Of a DNA stretch of 64,000 nucleotides, positions 35,435 through 47,257 are shown piece by piece (the stretch's first letter is position 1; the number at the start of each line of letters is the position of its first letter). The position numbers and the translations under genes were made by a program. Location of the stretch: NCBI GenBank assembly GCA_038496445.1, contig JALMLS010000330.1, forward strand, positions 1 to 64,000, read 5' to 3'. The notes below the pieces were generated by a model. The model was given only the letters and a program-made list of their open reading frames with translations. It was not told the origin of the DNA and made no database searches. The DNA is from Trichosphaerium sp. ATCC 40318. Its lineage: Eukaryota; Discosea; Flabellinia; Trichosidae.

Positions 35435-35484
35435 AACAGCCGAATATAGTAGCTCAGTGACTTATCTGTTTAAGCTAGAGTCTA

Positions 35485-36084
35485 ATGCCACGAAACGATG
35501 GGAAAGAGCTCGAAGAGCGTGTAGCTGCTATTTATAGGCGTTATGGCCATAAAGTATTGACAAATGTTATTATACGAGATAGCAACGGTGATATTTCAGA
35601 AATTGACGTTGTGGTTGGTAGGCTGTTTAAGCGTTATGTCGAGTGTAAGGACTATCGCAGTCAACCAGTGCCTTTAAAAGAAGTTGCAAAATTTAAGACT
35701 GTACTACAGTTAAACCGTATACCGTTATGGCAGTACGCGTAAAGATGATGTGCAGCCTCTAAAAAACTATCTAGATCGCTGTTTATAACAACTGGCACGT
35801 ATACTCCTCGTGCCACTAAAATAGGTATCCGTACGCTCTCAGGTACTCAATTAAAACATATGGAGCGTAGATCGTACTTTTTAGGGCCACTTGCTCGTTG
35901 CACAAAGGTACACATCCAAGCACATAAACCTGGCACTTACTATCATCAGGTGGCACTGCTAATCGCTGTTCCTTCTGTTTTAGTATATTTCTTTGTTACA
36001 ACTACACCAAAACAACGGCACACGCTATTTAAGCGTACAAAGTACGAGTGTCACAAGACGCTCAGGTACTACAACATTTTGTAA
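35485..36084 (+). CDS. PD-(D/E)XK nuclease-like membrane protein, RRG7-like (right copy)
   Basis: Counterpart of 3932-4531. Exon 1 is 35485-35732, the intron 35733-35774 (42 nt) and exon 2 35775-36084, giving 185 residues. The Asp, Glu-x-Lys and C-terminal hydrophobic segment are kept. Confidence 0.75.
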
Positions 36085-36138
36085 AAATACACCTGTCACA
36101 TTTAACATTATGCTGCTTATTTGCTTCCGTGTGACTCG

Positions 36139-36620
36139 TTATGTCCGCTCAAAAGGATTTTGGAAGTTGTCTATGTGTTGTTGGCGTAAATGCTCTTTGT
36201 AAAGTCCTCCCACGTAGAATGCGATCCAAAGCATCAATAGGATATCATCTAGATAGCCAATGGGACCGTAAATCTCTGGGATTAGATCAAAAGGTGACAA
36301 TAAGTAAATGAGAGCCTAAACACTATTACAATCAATCAAGACGTTGTTTAAATACTCACAACTACCATCAACGTCCAAAAAATCACTCTTTTATTTACAG
36401 ACATGGTATTATGTGCTAAATACTGTGAGACCGCATTATGGACGCGCTAGAAGTAATGCAGAATTGTATTCCACTTCAACGGTTTTTTTTCGTTCTTCGT
36501 ACCAGATAATACGTTTACAAACGCTGTAAAATTACCAACGACGCCACGGTGAGCGACTGGAGGAGCTAGTTGACCTGTGGCGGCATTAACCTCGCCACCT
36601 ACATTATTTAGAGGTAACAT
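36139..36620 (-). CDS. DUF1232 (YkvA-like) small membrane protein (right copy)
   Basis: Counterpart of 3396-3877, with no disabling difference seen. Confidence 0.75.
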
Positions 36621-36906
36621 ACTGCTGTGTTTACTATGTACGGCGTTGGCGCATTATTGCTACTATCTAATTGCTAATTTTTGGGGTTTAAGAGTTGCTG
36701 ACTAGCCGAAACTTTTCAAATTTCGCAACTTGAGTTTTCGCCATTCTGCAGAATCAAGCTAGTGCTTTGAGTCCGGGAACAGATTAGTTGAGTAATATGC
36801 ACCTTAATCTAGGTACACGTTTGAAAAAAAAGAGTCTCAGCAACATTAAAAAGATGACTCATGATATTTTTAAACGGTGTTTGTATTTGTAGTATAACGA
36901 CCTACA

Positions 36907-37879
36907 TCAAAGATCTTGTTCTAGAAATAATGTTCGTTTTGTTGCACTTCTACGTTCAACAGGACGGCAAGCGTTTGGATCTGCTGGAGGTACTATGAGT
37001 CTTCACATTGAATACAATAACGCACGTGGTAGTGAAATCATAAGATTGAAGTCCGGTGCATCTGGAAGGCTTACAGGTAGTTCTATCCTTCGAAACTTGT
37101 AAATGAGGTGAAAGAGTAATTAGATTGAGTACCTGATTGTGTTTGGATCAGGGAAACTTATTGAAACAGTGCCAACAGAATCTGCTACAATAGTCGAACC
37201 TAAATGGTTTTTAATCTATATATTCAGCTCCTAAGATTAAACAAGTAGACTTTTTGATTAACGACGGAGATTTAGACAGCTGTTAAGCATGTGCAAACAA
37301 ATTTTCTGAACCAGGAGGTACTCCGGCAATAAGTTTAACACTGCAAGAAGTGTGTTGCGGAATCACGTGATGCTCAAATTATAAACAAACTCAATCGGCA
37401 GTGAGTCTGTATTGTTAAAAAGAAATACTTCTATTTTGTTAAATACTTACCTTCAACAACTGCGCTATCAAAAGTACAAACTAAAGGCAACGCAGCAAGA
37501 CCTGCACCATTAAAAGTCATGGATACTGTAATTTCTGTTGTATCAATATCAACAGTAAGAATTCTTGAAACAGTAGTCATGAAGGTATGTGTATACTCAA
37601 CGGCTGGTGTATCGTCATCAGATACACTGAACATGGGATAATTGGGTCCTGTTGTAGAGATATCATTCGTAGCTAGTGAGAATTGGTCAATGCCAAAACT
37701 GTTAATCAGAGTGCATATTCCTGTGTCACCTACGCCTACGTATTTTGTTAAATAGCAGATATTACAACTTTTTAATACAAAACTATTAATAGTAGAAACG
37801 ACTAGAGCGTACTAACAAATGCTTCGACAGGAATTGCTATCAAAGTAAAAAAAATAGAAGCAAGAAAGAAGAGGTGCAT
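36907..37879 (-). CDS. Secreted protein, unknown family (right copy)
   Basis: Counterpart of 2125-3098. The central exon is unchanged at the protein level; the stop is TGA instead of TAG. Confidence 0.75.
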
Positions 37880-38247
37880 GCGATTTAAAGTGTTAATCAG
37901 AGATATAAATCACGAATAGAACACAAAACTTAAACTGTTGGTTCCTTCATAAAACACTATAATAATAGTAAAACGGGACAAGACGTATTGTTTTTAGTTA
38001 AGTTTCATGTGACACGTCTTTTGCTCAATGTACAACTCCACTGTATCAGTCGGAGCAAGGTTTTATATTTACCCTATTTTTAAACGTAAGTAAGAGAGCG
38101 CTACCACGTGGCCAACTCTCCGAATTTTTGGTTTGGTATAATTTCTTATAGGCACTCAAAACCCAGAAGAAAGAACATTAACGAAGCAGTGCAGTGACAT
38201 GACTATTATTAAATTGTAAACAAACGGTGAACTAAGCAATGCTTGGT
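37880..38247. other. Intergenic, no gene supported
   Basis: Counterpart of 1,782-2,124, with substitutions and small insertions between arms; it includes an extra ~25-bp AT-rich block. Confidence 0.4.
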
Positions 38248-38835
38248 TTATTTATGATCACTTGTGACAACGAACTCCCTTACTTTGCACTTCTTCATTG
38301 GCTTGTATGCTTTTAGGGCGTGTTTTATCAGACCAATAGTCGTCTGTGCAGAAGAATGTCCTTGGTATTTATAATAGATGATTGAACTAGCAACGAAAGG
38401 AGGTTCATCGCTTGAAACATCCATACTATCCTCCCCATCGTTTGAAGCAGGGTCATCAGATTCCTTTGAGTTTGCTGCATCTCGAGAGTGACGATCTTGT
38501 TTTTTTGTTGATTGATTATCGTGGGTTATCTCGTCATCGTTTGATGCTGGGTCAGACCGAAGAATAGGGCGACGCTTGTTTACAGGACCATGAGAATGGT
38601 CTTGTGGTACGTATGTTGTATCAAAGGTGTATCTATCACTTGGTAGTTTTATGCTTGAATCAATCTTGAATCCTTTTTTTCTATCACGTCTAGAAGTTTG
38701 TTGTTAGTTTTCAAGATATTTAACGCATCTCCCGTACTCTATTGCTCCATTGGGTACAGGTATGGAAGGTTCCCAAAACTTAAAGTTCAGTTTGCGCTCT
38801 AAATCAGTATGGGATTGTTTGCGGCTTCTCCTCAT
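38248..38835 (-). CDS. Small charged protein, hypothetical (right copy, longer)
   Basis: Counterpart of 1236-1781. After LIKHALKAYK this copy continues PMKKCKVREFVVTSDHK before TAA, a basic/hydrophobic tail that the left copy has lost. This is probably the ancestral form because the left-arm DNA still contains most of the tail codons downstream of its early stop. Confidence 0.6.
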
Positions 38836-39657
38836 AACTGTAGCTTGTTAGTATTTGCAAGAATCATTTATATGTTACCTTACTTGCTACGCTGGAGTTG
38901 GTAATTGATTTTAAAGGAATCAATCACAATTAGTCATGATAATTCTGAGTGGTTCTGTGAAGAGTGCGTTTTGGTTGTTAAATTGGCCAAGTAGGAGTTT
39001 ATCAACTTGTTAGTACCTTTAGTTGCTGCAACAAATATCAATAGTGTATTCTGGACGTTAAAATACGTGATTATTGTTTTTACAATTGCACTGGTAAGGA
39101 GTGAACTTGGTTGTAAGGTATAGACCATGTTATTCAAGTTTTTTGAATAAGTAATTAACTCGGAAGCAACGCTCCAGCATGGAATGTAAGTATTGAGTCA
39201 CAATAACGTATGTCATATTATTTATTTAACAAAGCAATGCAAGACCCCTATGATGTTGTTACATAGCCTCCGACTGATTTACATTAATTAATCAAACGTT
39301 TTTCAATTTGCACATTTCTAGTCAATTAACATGCAGTGCAATTAACATGCAGTGTTTGATTTCGCGAGTACTTGATAGTCTTGTAAGCATCAATCCTATT
39401 TTGTAAATAAATAGAAATCACGGCAGCATCGCTTTTGGAATTTCTGGAAAAAGTTGCTTTGACTTCGGTACTGTTCCTCGGCACAGCATATAAAAACGAA
39501 TCGCAAAATTGTTTGGAAGCCTGCAAGTATAGACTCCTGAATACATGTTTCAAAAAAAGGAGTTGTCATTCACTGGGTTCAGCAAGCAGTCGTACAAAGT
39601 AAATCTACTTTGTAGTCCGTTCTAGGTATAATAAGCTGGAGCGTAGTAGTCATTCAT
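38836..39657. other. Intergenic, shared upstream region of the receptor kinase
   Basis: Counterpart of 240-1,235, shorter by about 150 bp. No gene is supported. Confidence 0.4.
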
Positions 39658-42600
39658 ATGGAATACGCGTGGTTAACAAAACTCGTTGCTGTTATTTCGC
39701 TTATTTCGCTTTTATTTGTTGTACCAGCGAATACTGACGAGGTGGAGAGCGTAGTGGTACGTATTTAGAAGCGTTTTCGTGTTATAGAAGGTATTTTGCC
39801 TATTTAGCCTACTTTCGCCCAAAACAGGACCCAATCAACTTCTTTATGATAAAAGAGGGCTCTTTGTTGTTTTCTGTACTTATATAACAAGATCTTCTGA
39901 AATTGGTGCAATAAATGCCAAAAGCATGTCCTCGCATTATAAACGATAACATTAACTTAGTGGGGACCAGGGGACGGAATAATAACCGTCTCAAAAGCTC
40001 CACTTGCTTTTATCAACTTGACTATTTTGGCAGGCACCGAAATTGTTTTCAGGCCAACAACGATATGTGGTTCAATCAGAACGGAGGGGCTATTAAAAAT
40101 AGTTGGTACTGAAGAAAATCCTGTAATAGTACGTTCCAACCAGTTTCCAAGTCTTATTTTTTTCCGATTAAAAATGTTCACGTGCTTATTGTCTATTTCT
40201 AAGATTAACGGTCTTGGTACATGCGGAATTGCTGCTACTAGTTATTTTTTTGAATCCAGAGGATCCATGGAAGTGACTTGGGCTGTTATAGATTCAGTTA
40301 CATTGTATGTGAAATACACAGGCGAATTTCACTCACTTTTGTTTTTTAGGATTGTAGCTTCAGGAGACACTCCAACACATGTAACAAATAGTATCTTCAA
40401 ATATTCACCAAGAGGTATTATAATTGACGACGAGCTCACAGCAGTATTGGAAAATAATGTGTTTTTAAACGTGTACTACGGACTTATATGCACTTTTGCA
40501 TACAAAATAACATTGAGGAGAAATGTATTTATTGGAAGTTTTTTTGCCATTGACGGGAACAGACGCATAAGTTTTGAGGATAACTACTTTGCTTATAATA
40601 ACTTTGGAGTATACGTGGGTACAAGCAACACAGTCAACATTACAGGGAACTTACTTGCTCATAATATCATAGTACGTATTCATCATTTATTCAATTTTTT
40701 ATGTATTAACATTACTATAAAAAGGCCTTGAGTACTCCATCTGGAAACACCTTTGAATTAAAAAACAACACTATTCGTCATAATAGACTTGGTCTAGATG
40801 GTGGAAATGACCCTCCTTGGAAAGGAATGACACTGAATTCTATTTACAACAATACAATACAAATCGAATCCACTTTTAAAATTGTAGATCAATTACCTAA
40901 CAATTACTGGGGCGCTACAAACGGGACTGTGTTCAAACTTGCTAACGGCGAAGAATATATAGCACCCAATGTAACAAATATGCTTTCATACCCTCCAGTA
41001 AACCTAACAGAACAGACACTAAATATATCTCTGTGGCATGTCAATAAGGCAAAGTTAATGACTGAACGTGCTACAAGATGTAAAACTTATGTTCCTCAAC
41101 CTGGGTACTTTGCATTTTTCTGATACTCATCTATAGGTGAACTTTCTAATGTTTTTAATAGAGAGCAGGTTAATATTTGTAGGATTGACTATACCGACAA
41201 GGAGTATCCATTTCATATTCAATCACCATCAACACCCACTGAATCACCTCCAACTATGCCTACCACTACTGAGTCACCGACAACTATTTCCCCTTCTAAA
41301 TCACCCACAACAACGGCACCAACAGAGTCGCCAACCTCAGTACTATCACCAACATCAGAAGTTTCTAATAAGCCAAAGAAAAATGTTGTAATGTATGTTC
41401 TAATATCGCTGGGCATCGCAATGTTTCTTGTGGTTATTGTAATTGGCATTTTCTTTTTCTGTTACTGTCAGCCAAGTATTCGAAAACCTATTAAAATAGG
41501 GCATTACAGTATATCAGAGTGTTTGCTTGACACAGAAGGAGGAGATAGTAAAGGTGGAGAAAGTGGAAAGGAATTACTTTACAAAGACTCAGAGATTCCT
41601 CACACTTTAGAAGAATTTTCACACTGTACTGATTCTACTACATTACAAACTACACAACTATCGCAAATACTTTCATCAGAGTTACAGTTTACAAAGAAGA
41701 TTGGCCAAGGCTCATTTGTGCGTTGTCTTTGTTCATTTTTTTTCTTCTTTTTTTCTACAACTTTTTTATCTAAAGCAATTTGTTTTTACTCCACTTCATG
41801 GTGTTAACCAATAAAACTAGGGAGAGGTGTATGTCGCTAAGTATAGAGGTGCTTTGGTTGCTGTAAAACGATTGCAAGTAGCAAACACAACACAAGCACT
41901 TGAAGAGGCTGCTATTATGAAGAAAATGAGCACACATCCAAATGTCATATCAACTTTTGGTGTGTCAATTGACTCTGCTGACTTTTTGATCGTAATGGAA
42001 TATTGCGAGCTTGTAAGTTACTTCACGCATTTTAAACTATCTCGTTCTACTTTCACAACTCTGTGGAAGCCCTTTCCACCTTCAAATCGTTCCGTAATAG
42101 TCCAACTTACTGAAGCTTAACCAGTTGTTCTAGGGCTCACTCTGGGACATTCTTATTAATGTCGATCTCACAATACCTCAAGAAAGACTTATTGCCATAT
42201 TAGCAGATACTGCTACTGGAATATATCATTTACACTGTGAAAACGTATTACACAGAGACATAGGTTTGTTCTTGTTTTTTTCTTTGAACTGTTGTACTTA
42301 CCTGTTTCAAGCGTCTCGAAATGTTCTTGTACGGAATAACTGGCAAGCAGCCATTGCGGATTTTAGTTTGTCCAAGTTAGTTGGTCCTTCAGCAAACTAC
42401 CATAAATCTAACGCCTACACGGGACCTGTCAGGGTGAGTGTTACGTTCAAAACTCATTTATTTTGTTCAATTGTTTTCCTTACACTCGTATTCTGTAGTT
42501 TATGGCTCCAGAATCCATAATGTTAAAAAAGTACTCTACATCTAGTGATGTATTTATGTTTGGCACAATGTTGTATGAAGTGGTAAGTGATAAAACGTTA

Positions 42601-43048
42601 ACAAACAAAACTCTATTTCTAAATACAGTTTTTAGGTTACACTCAAAGAACCACATCACAACATGGATAATATTGACGTAGCTTTAGCAATAAAGATGGA
42701 TACTTTACCACCTTTGACAATACCTTCAGATACACCTCCAATTTTTAAGGTACAAACGATCTGACCTTTGCTTTTCAATGTTGTCAGCATGAACGTTATC
42801 TCTGGAAGACAATTTTGATTTCTTACAGTCGTAGAACTACTCACTTTATTTTGTTTGAAATTTAGGAAATTATTGAGCAATGTAGGATTCGTGATCCAAC
42901 AAAACGACCCACATTGCCAAAGATAATCAATAGATTAAGAAATGTTGTTGCGAAAAATCGAAACAGTATTTTACCTAGAATAGATGATGACGACGCTCAA
43001 AGAAGTCCTTCAGAAATAGAAAAGACAGTATATTATATAGATGATTAA
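39658..43048 (+). CDS. Receptor-like protein kinase with beta-helix ectodomain
   Basis: Signal peptide MEYAWLTKLVAVISLISLLF. The ectodomain is a run of short Asn-rich beta-helix coils (IFKYSPRGIIIDD, LENNVFLNVYYG, ITLRRNVFIGSF, FEDNYFAYNNFGVYVG, LKNNTIRHNRLGL) like pectate-lyase-type right-handed beta helices. A Ser/Thr/Pro stalk (PTESPPTMPTTTESPTT) precedes a membrane segment (MYVLISLGIAMFLVVIVIGI). The kinase domain has GQGSFGEVY, VAVKRLQ, HRDIASRN, ADFSLSK in place of DFG, and FMAPESIM, so it is of TKL/TK type and lacks only the DFG Gly. It ends YYIDD. Introns are 45-120 nt except intron 1 (about 204 nt), where the palindrome homology visible in this window ends. The ligand is unknown; adhesion or prey sensing is a guess. 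Confidence 0.85.
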
Positions 43049-43730
43049 GTAAAGAGCTTTAGAAAAAGCTGTAATTGCTGTAATTGTAAAATAATAATCC
43101 AAAAATAAAAGAAAGAAACATAGAAAATAACTCTGCGCTCTTAAGGTAACTGGGGTAACCATTGCGATAACAGTATTTAGGCAAGAAGGCCTTCACTGAT
43201 TAGGAGCTACGGCTGTTTTGCGTTTAAATTACTGTTCACAGAATGGTTTTCGAGACTTGGGTGTTTTCGTAAAATGTGAAAAGTACGCTGCCTGGCTAAA
43301 ATCAGAAATAAGAGGATGTGCATAGTCTAACTAGTAAAATTAGAGGAAGTGCCCCTTAAGATCGTCTTTTACAACATGTTGTTAGCCTTGTGATTAATGA
43401 CGTCCAACTTCCACGTCATCAAATATGTGTTGTCAAAAGGAAAAGTATGTAGTAAGCCGTAGCGTTATTTTTTTCCAGAACGTGGAACCCACGCGATAAT
43501 AATAGCGCGAAACTAGTTGAAATTTCATCGAATTTCACAATAAACGTATTTTCATTAGAAAACAAGAAAAACTTTTCAAATACAACGAAGGCCAGCCTTG
43601 TGGCTGTAGCAAAACATAGTTGAGACAAGTTTGTTGCATCAATCAATAAAACTGACAACCCACAATTTTTAAGTCTTTGACTTCCATAAACAATCTTCAT
43701 CTTTACCTTTCCTTCATCTTATCCAAACAG
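43049..43730. other. Intergenic, no gene supported
   Basis: Begins with an AATAAAAG poly-A signal for the kinase. An open frame on the minus strand (43,419-43,700) has no recognisable domain. Confidence 0.4.
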
Positions 43731-44190
43731 CATGTACACTCCATCATGCAACGGAAAGATTGGCGTCCATTGGAGCCGGCCTGGGTGTCCAGGCGTTACG
43801 AGAAATCTCTCTTCATCTACTACTCATCATCTACTCTATCTTGATTGTTGAGGTTAACCTTTGTCTTAAATTTCGAGACAAAGGCCTCATGAAACACTCT
43901 AATAATGTCGTTGTCTATTCTGATTTCCTCTTCTTTTTTCCCGAAGTATCATCATCACTTTTGGAGGCGAGATGGAGGGCTTGACAATTGGTAACTTGTG
44001 TGGGCTTCTGCAAAAACTACACGCATCCCCTGACTCAATCACTGCCTTAGCCAGTGCTCAAATGTCACAGGCACAGGGGGCAACGGCCCAAACAATAAGG
44101 AAAAACCATCAAGTGGTTGTAAACCAAACCACCCTTCCTGATTTACGACACCGTCACTGGTCCAGTGAAAACATCAAAACAAAGAACTAA
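43731..44190 (+). CDS. Possible small gene, unidentified
   Basis: An exon that follows a CAG acceptor reads CTLHHATERLASIGAGLGVQ and then ALREISLH; a later segment reads MEGLTIGNLCGLLQKLHASP and NHQVVVNQTTLPDLRHRHW before a stop at 44190. The composition is protein-like, but I cannot place the first exon or prove the joint between the two parts. No family is recognised. Confidence 0.35.
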
Positions 44191-44612
44191 AATCTTGAGT
44201 TGTGTTTACCTAGTTCGTGGGTCCTAAACCTTATTACAAAGCTAATATTCTCGGTGAACACCAACACTATATTCATCAACAGTTGTTAACTGTGTTTGAC
44301 ATGAAATAGCGCTATTTTTCGTGAGCGCTAAATGTAGGTATTCGAGATTGGTTTGTGAGCGTAGGTATCCCTACCAAAGAATGCAAGCTATCCTATTTGT
44401 GTATCCTTATGGAGTACTTTGGGTGGTAAGAGGAAAAAGGTCACGTGCTTCTGCTACTCATGAAGCAAAACGTTAAATTGAAATAGCGTTATTTCAGGTG
44501 AACTCGAATACATTATACAGAATATTCATGGGAACTTTAGATTTTCCAAACTTGATGCCATCATAGCACGTTTACCGACTTTTTCTGACAACTAAAAATA
44601 ACAAATTACACA
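44191..44612. other. Promoter region of the YHS gene
   Basis: Contains a repeated GAAATAGCG(C/T)TATTT motif (near 44,304 and 44,480) and a CACGTG box at about 44,443. No gene. Confidence 0.45.
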
Positions 44613-45113
44613 ATGGCTGAATCCCCTCTACACTCACCAAAGGGAACAAGATATAATATCAGCAGTAAAGGAGAAGCTATACACGGTTACGATGTTGTAA
44701 ACTTCTTTGAGCCTAATGCAGTAGCTCGAAAAGGTTGCATGAGTATGTCCACTACGTATCAGGGAGCGATATGGCTGTTTTGTTCGCAAGTAAACCAAAA
44801 AAAGTTTGAAGCGAACCCAGATGCTTACGTACCTCAATATGGAGGCTACTGCGCGTATGCAATGGGTATGAAGACTCTAGCGGATGTTTCACCAAAAAAG
44901 TGCTGGGCGATCGTTAACGGCAAGTTATACTTAAATAACAACGCTGTTATACATAAGCTATTCGATAAAAGTAGTAAAGCAAGGATACGAAAAGCAGATG
45001 GCAATTGGACATCTGTAGCAAAAAAACTCGATGTAAAGAACCCAAAGAAGTGGAAGGAAAGAAAGAATGATAATAGCGGATGTGCAATAATAAACCCTGA
45101 AGAAAAATCATAA
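44613..45113 (+). CDS. YHS-domain protein
   Basis: A single intronless exon of 166 residues. The YHS pattern is complete: GEAIHGYDVVNFFEPNAVAR, TTYQGAIWLFCSQVNQKKF, ANPDAYVPQYGGYCAYAMG and CWAIVNGKLYLNNNAVIHKL. YHS domains occur in copper- or heavy-metal-handling proteins and in stand-alone proteins that often sit beside oxidases. The C-terminus is Lys-rich (KWKERKNDN). No signal peptide. Unlike its neighbours it lacks introns, which could mean bacterial origin or retroposition; the family is common in bacteria. Confidence 0.85.
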   Translation: MAESPLHSPKGTRYNISSKGEAIHGYDVVNFFEPNAVARKGCMSMSTTYQGAIWLFCSQVNQKKFEANPDAYVPQYGGYCAYAMGMKTLADVSPKKCWAIVNGKLYLNNNAVIHKLFDKSSKARIRKADGNWTSVAKKLDVKNPKKWKERKNDNSGCAIINPEEKS

Positions 45114-45243
45114 TTTAACCGCTAAAGACTGTGACGGTTCCATACACGTGGCAAGGTTTTGTAACGACGTCCGAAATAAATAAACTCAAGTGACTAAAAA
45201 AAAGTTGCTACTTAACTGACATCAAGTCAAAAATTAAAGCTCC

Positions 45244-45602
45244 ATGTTTGCACGTTTTACGCGAGTAGGTGCTGTAAACACCGTTAATACGTCAAATACC
45301 CGTCTCAATACGCGACGTTACCATCAAACTCGCTTTAACGGCATGAAGCAGTACGTTTTAAAACGATCGGATGATAACGGCCATACGTTCGAAATATCGC
45401 GGTTTGGAACAGAGGCAGAAGCAGTTGAAGCTGTAACAACGTTTAATAACCGTGGACATAAACAACACTGGTGGTACGAAGTACAGGATGATAGTAAACA
45501 GTCAAGTTCAGGTAACGCACTTGTAGAACACAACCAACTCTTCTAACACCAATAGCTGATACACAAGCATCAAAACGCAAAGCACAGCCTAAATATACTT
45601 AG
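45244..45602 (+). CDS. Small basic protein, probably mitochondrial
   Basis: Starts MFARFTRVGAVNTVNTSN with many Arg/Asn and no acidic residues, like a mitochondrial presequence. The body is MKQYVLKRSDDNGHTFEIS and GHKQHWWYEVQDD. A 44-nt intron starting GTAACG would replace the ORF's last residues by ADTQASKRKAQPKYT and a stop at 45602; without it the frame ends at 45546. I do not recognise the family. Confidence 0.5.
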
Positions 45603-46051
45603 TCGTACCGATGGACGAGACCAAACAACATGAAAAAAACATTTGCAACCGAAGCCACGAATATTACTAAATATTTAGAAGATTGATTTTCCCTAGTTTA
45701 ACTTACATCTGAAACGTAGTTTTTAGAACAAACATTCACGTGACAGAATGTGTAATCAGTAACAGTAATAAACTGACTAACAGACGTAAAATGTATGAAG
45801 TTTTTCTTAAGTACTTTGTATTGCTATGATTGTGGCGTCCGTTCTATTTCCTATGTCATGTGATAGTACTGTTCTTGGTCCATTCTCAATGTACTCACTA
45901 AAAAGTCTTCATATCTCGTAACATTGTTATTGGTAACCTCAGTAAACGCACAGGCAAGGCGAATTCGTAATTATTTTGTTGAATTTTACCACGTGTTCTG
46001 AGGTGGTTAAGGCAAGACCTACTAAACATATTCATAGATTCGACGCTTATA
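45603..46051. other. Intergenic with CACGTG boxes
   Basis: Two CACGTG hexamers (near 45,738 and 45,993) upstream of the DUF302 gene. No gene. Confidence 0.4.
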
Positions 46052-47257
46052 ATGACACGTTTAGCACTCCTTCTCGTTGCTACCATTGCTTGTGTTGCTA
46101 GCCAGCTCAATGGAGGCCTCTCATACGCTACATCAGCGAATACTGTCCCAGTTACTGTTACAAGGCTTGAAACTTTCTTGAGTAACAACCCAGGGTTCGA
46201 AGTCATTACTAAGCTTGATTTTCAAGCTATTCTAAAGAGGTAAGAAATGTCAAATGAAAAAGTTTTTTACGGTTTTTTTTTGGTTAGTCACATAACATTA
46301 CTAAAAAACTGTTGTGTTTAGTGTTGGCGCTACCATACGTCCTACATTTCTGACAATATTTGGAAACCCCAATATTGGTACCAGGGTTATTTCAGACGAC
46401 CAACGTGCTGCTATTGATCTGCCTCTAAAACTTCTCTCCTATCAACTCGCTGATGGAGTACGTTTTTCTCTTTTCTTCTCCGTTTCTTTTTCCGTTCAAC
46501 CTCTTGACCTCCTTTCTTCTCACTTATCTATCCAGACCGTCATGATGGAGTACAACACTCCTTCGCAGTATCTTGGACGTAGATTTGACCTTCAACAGAG
46601 CACAACAGAGCTTGGTATGATGGACAAGTTCATGCAAGGCTTGAGCGAGTTTGCTGGTGGTTCTGCTTCTATGAAACGTGCTATGAACATCCCAACTGTA
46701 AGTTGTACACCTCTGCGTGATACCCATTTTTAACCTTTTTACTAGCCAGTCGGAAAGTCTGTCTTTGGATATATTGAGATGAAGAGTAACTACACTGTGA
46801 ATACAACAATCAACAGACTATCCGCATCATTCCCAGCGAACGAAGTGAAACAAATTGCCAGACTTGATTTCGGTGCTGCTGCTAAGAGTGTATGCGCTTT
46901 TTTCTTTTACGACTTTTCAGCGTATTAAGGTTCATTGTTAGGTTGGTGTCGATCTTCGTCCAACTCAAGTTCTTGTTTTCGGAAAACCACCAATGGCTGC
47001 AAAGTTCCTTACAAATAATCAAACAATAGGCAACGACCTTCCACTGAAAGCAGTATGCTACCAGAGAGAAAATGGAGATGTTTATATTGGATACAACGAC
47101 CCATTCTATTTAAGAGATAGATATCACATGGTACGAAACGACAAAATATCTAAAAACAAAGTTGGTTTTTGACGACTTTGTAGAAAGGAGAAGATGAGGT
47201 ATTCGCAATGGCCGCTGCCACAGTCAAAAAGTTGATTACTGCTGCTGCATCTCCTTA
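46052..47257 (+). CDS. Secreted protein with two DUF302 domains
   Basis: Six exons (46052-46239, 46322-46457, 46536-46697, 46746-46889, 46942-47130, 47184-47257) join in phase. Signal peptide MTRLALLLVATIACVAS. Two DUF302 repeats: the first has FLTIFGNPNIGTRVI and IDLPLKLLSYQLADG, then YNTPSQYLGRRF; the second has VLVFGKPPMAAKFL, NDLPLKAVCY and GYNDPFYLRDRYHM. DUF302 is a small alpha/beta fold widespread in bacteria, with unknown biochemical role. Ends KLITAAASP. An AATAAA signal follows the stop at once. Confidence 0.85.

Larger units (their letters stand above)
21854..39903 (-). repeat. Right arm of the giant inverted repeat
   Basis: This is the reverse-complement partner of 1-17,283. Its outer end as visible here (39,903) pairs with base 1 of the window and falls inside intron 1 of the receptor-kinase gene that starts at 39,658. 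It carries the intact copies of the PLA2 gene and of the Cys-containing gene, both damaged in the left arm. The inner edge at about 21,854 is the end of a ~260-bp element that is also present at about 17,021. Confidence 0.95.
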
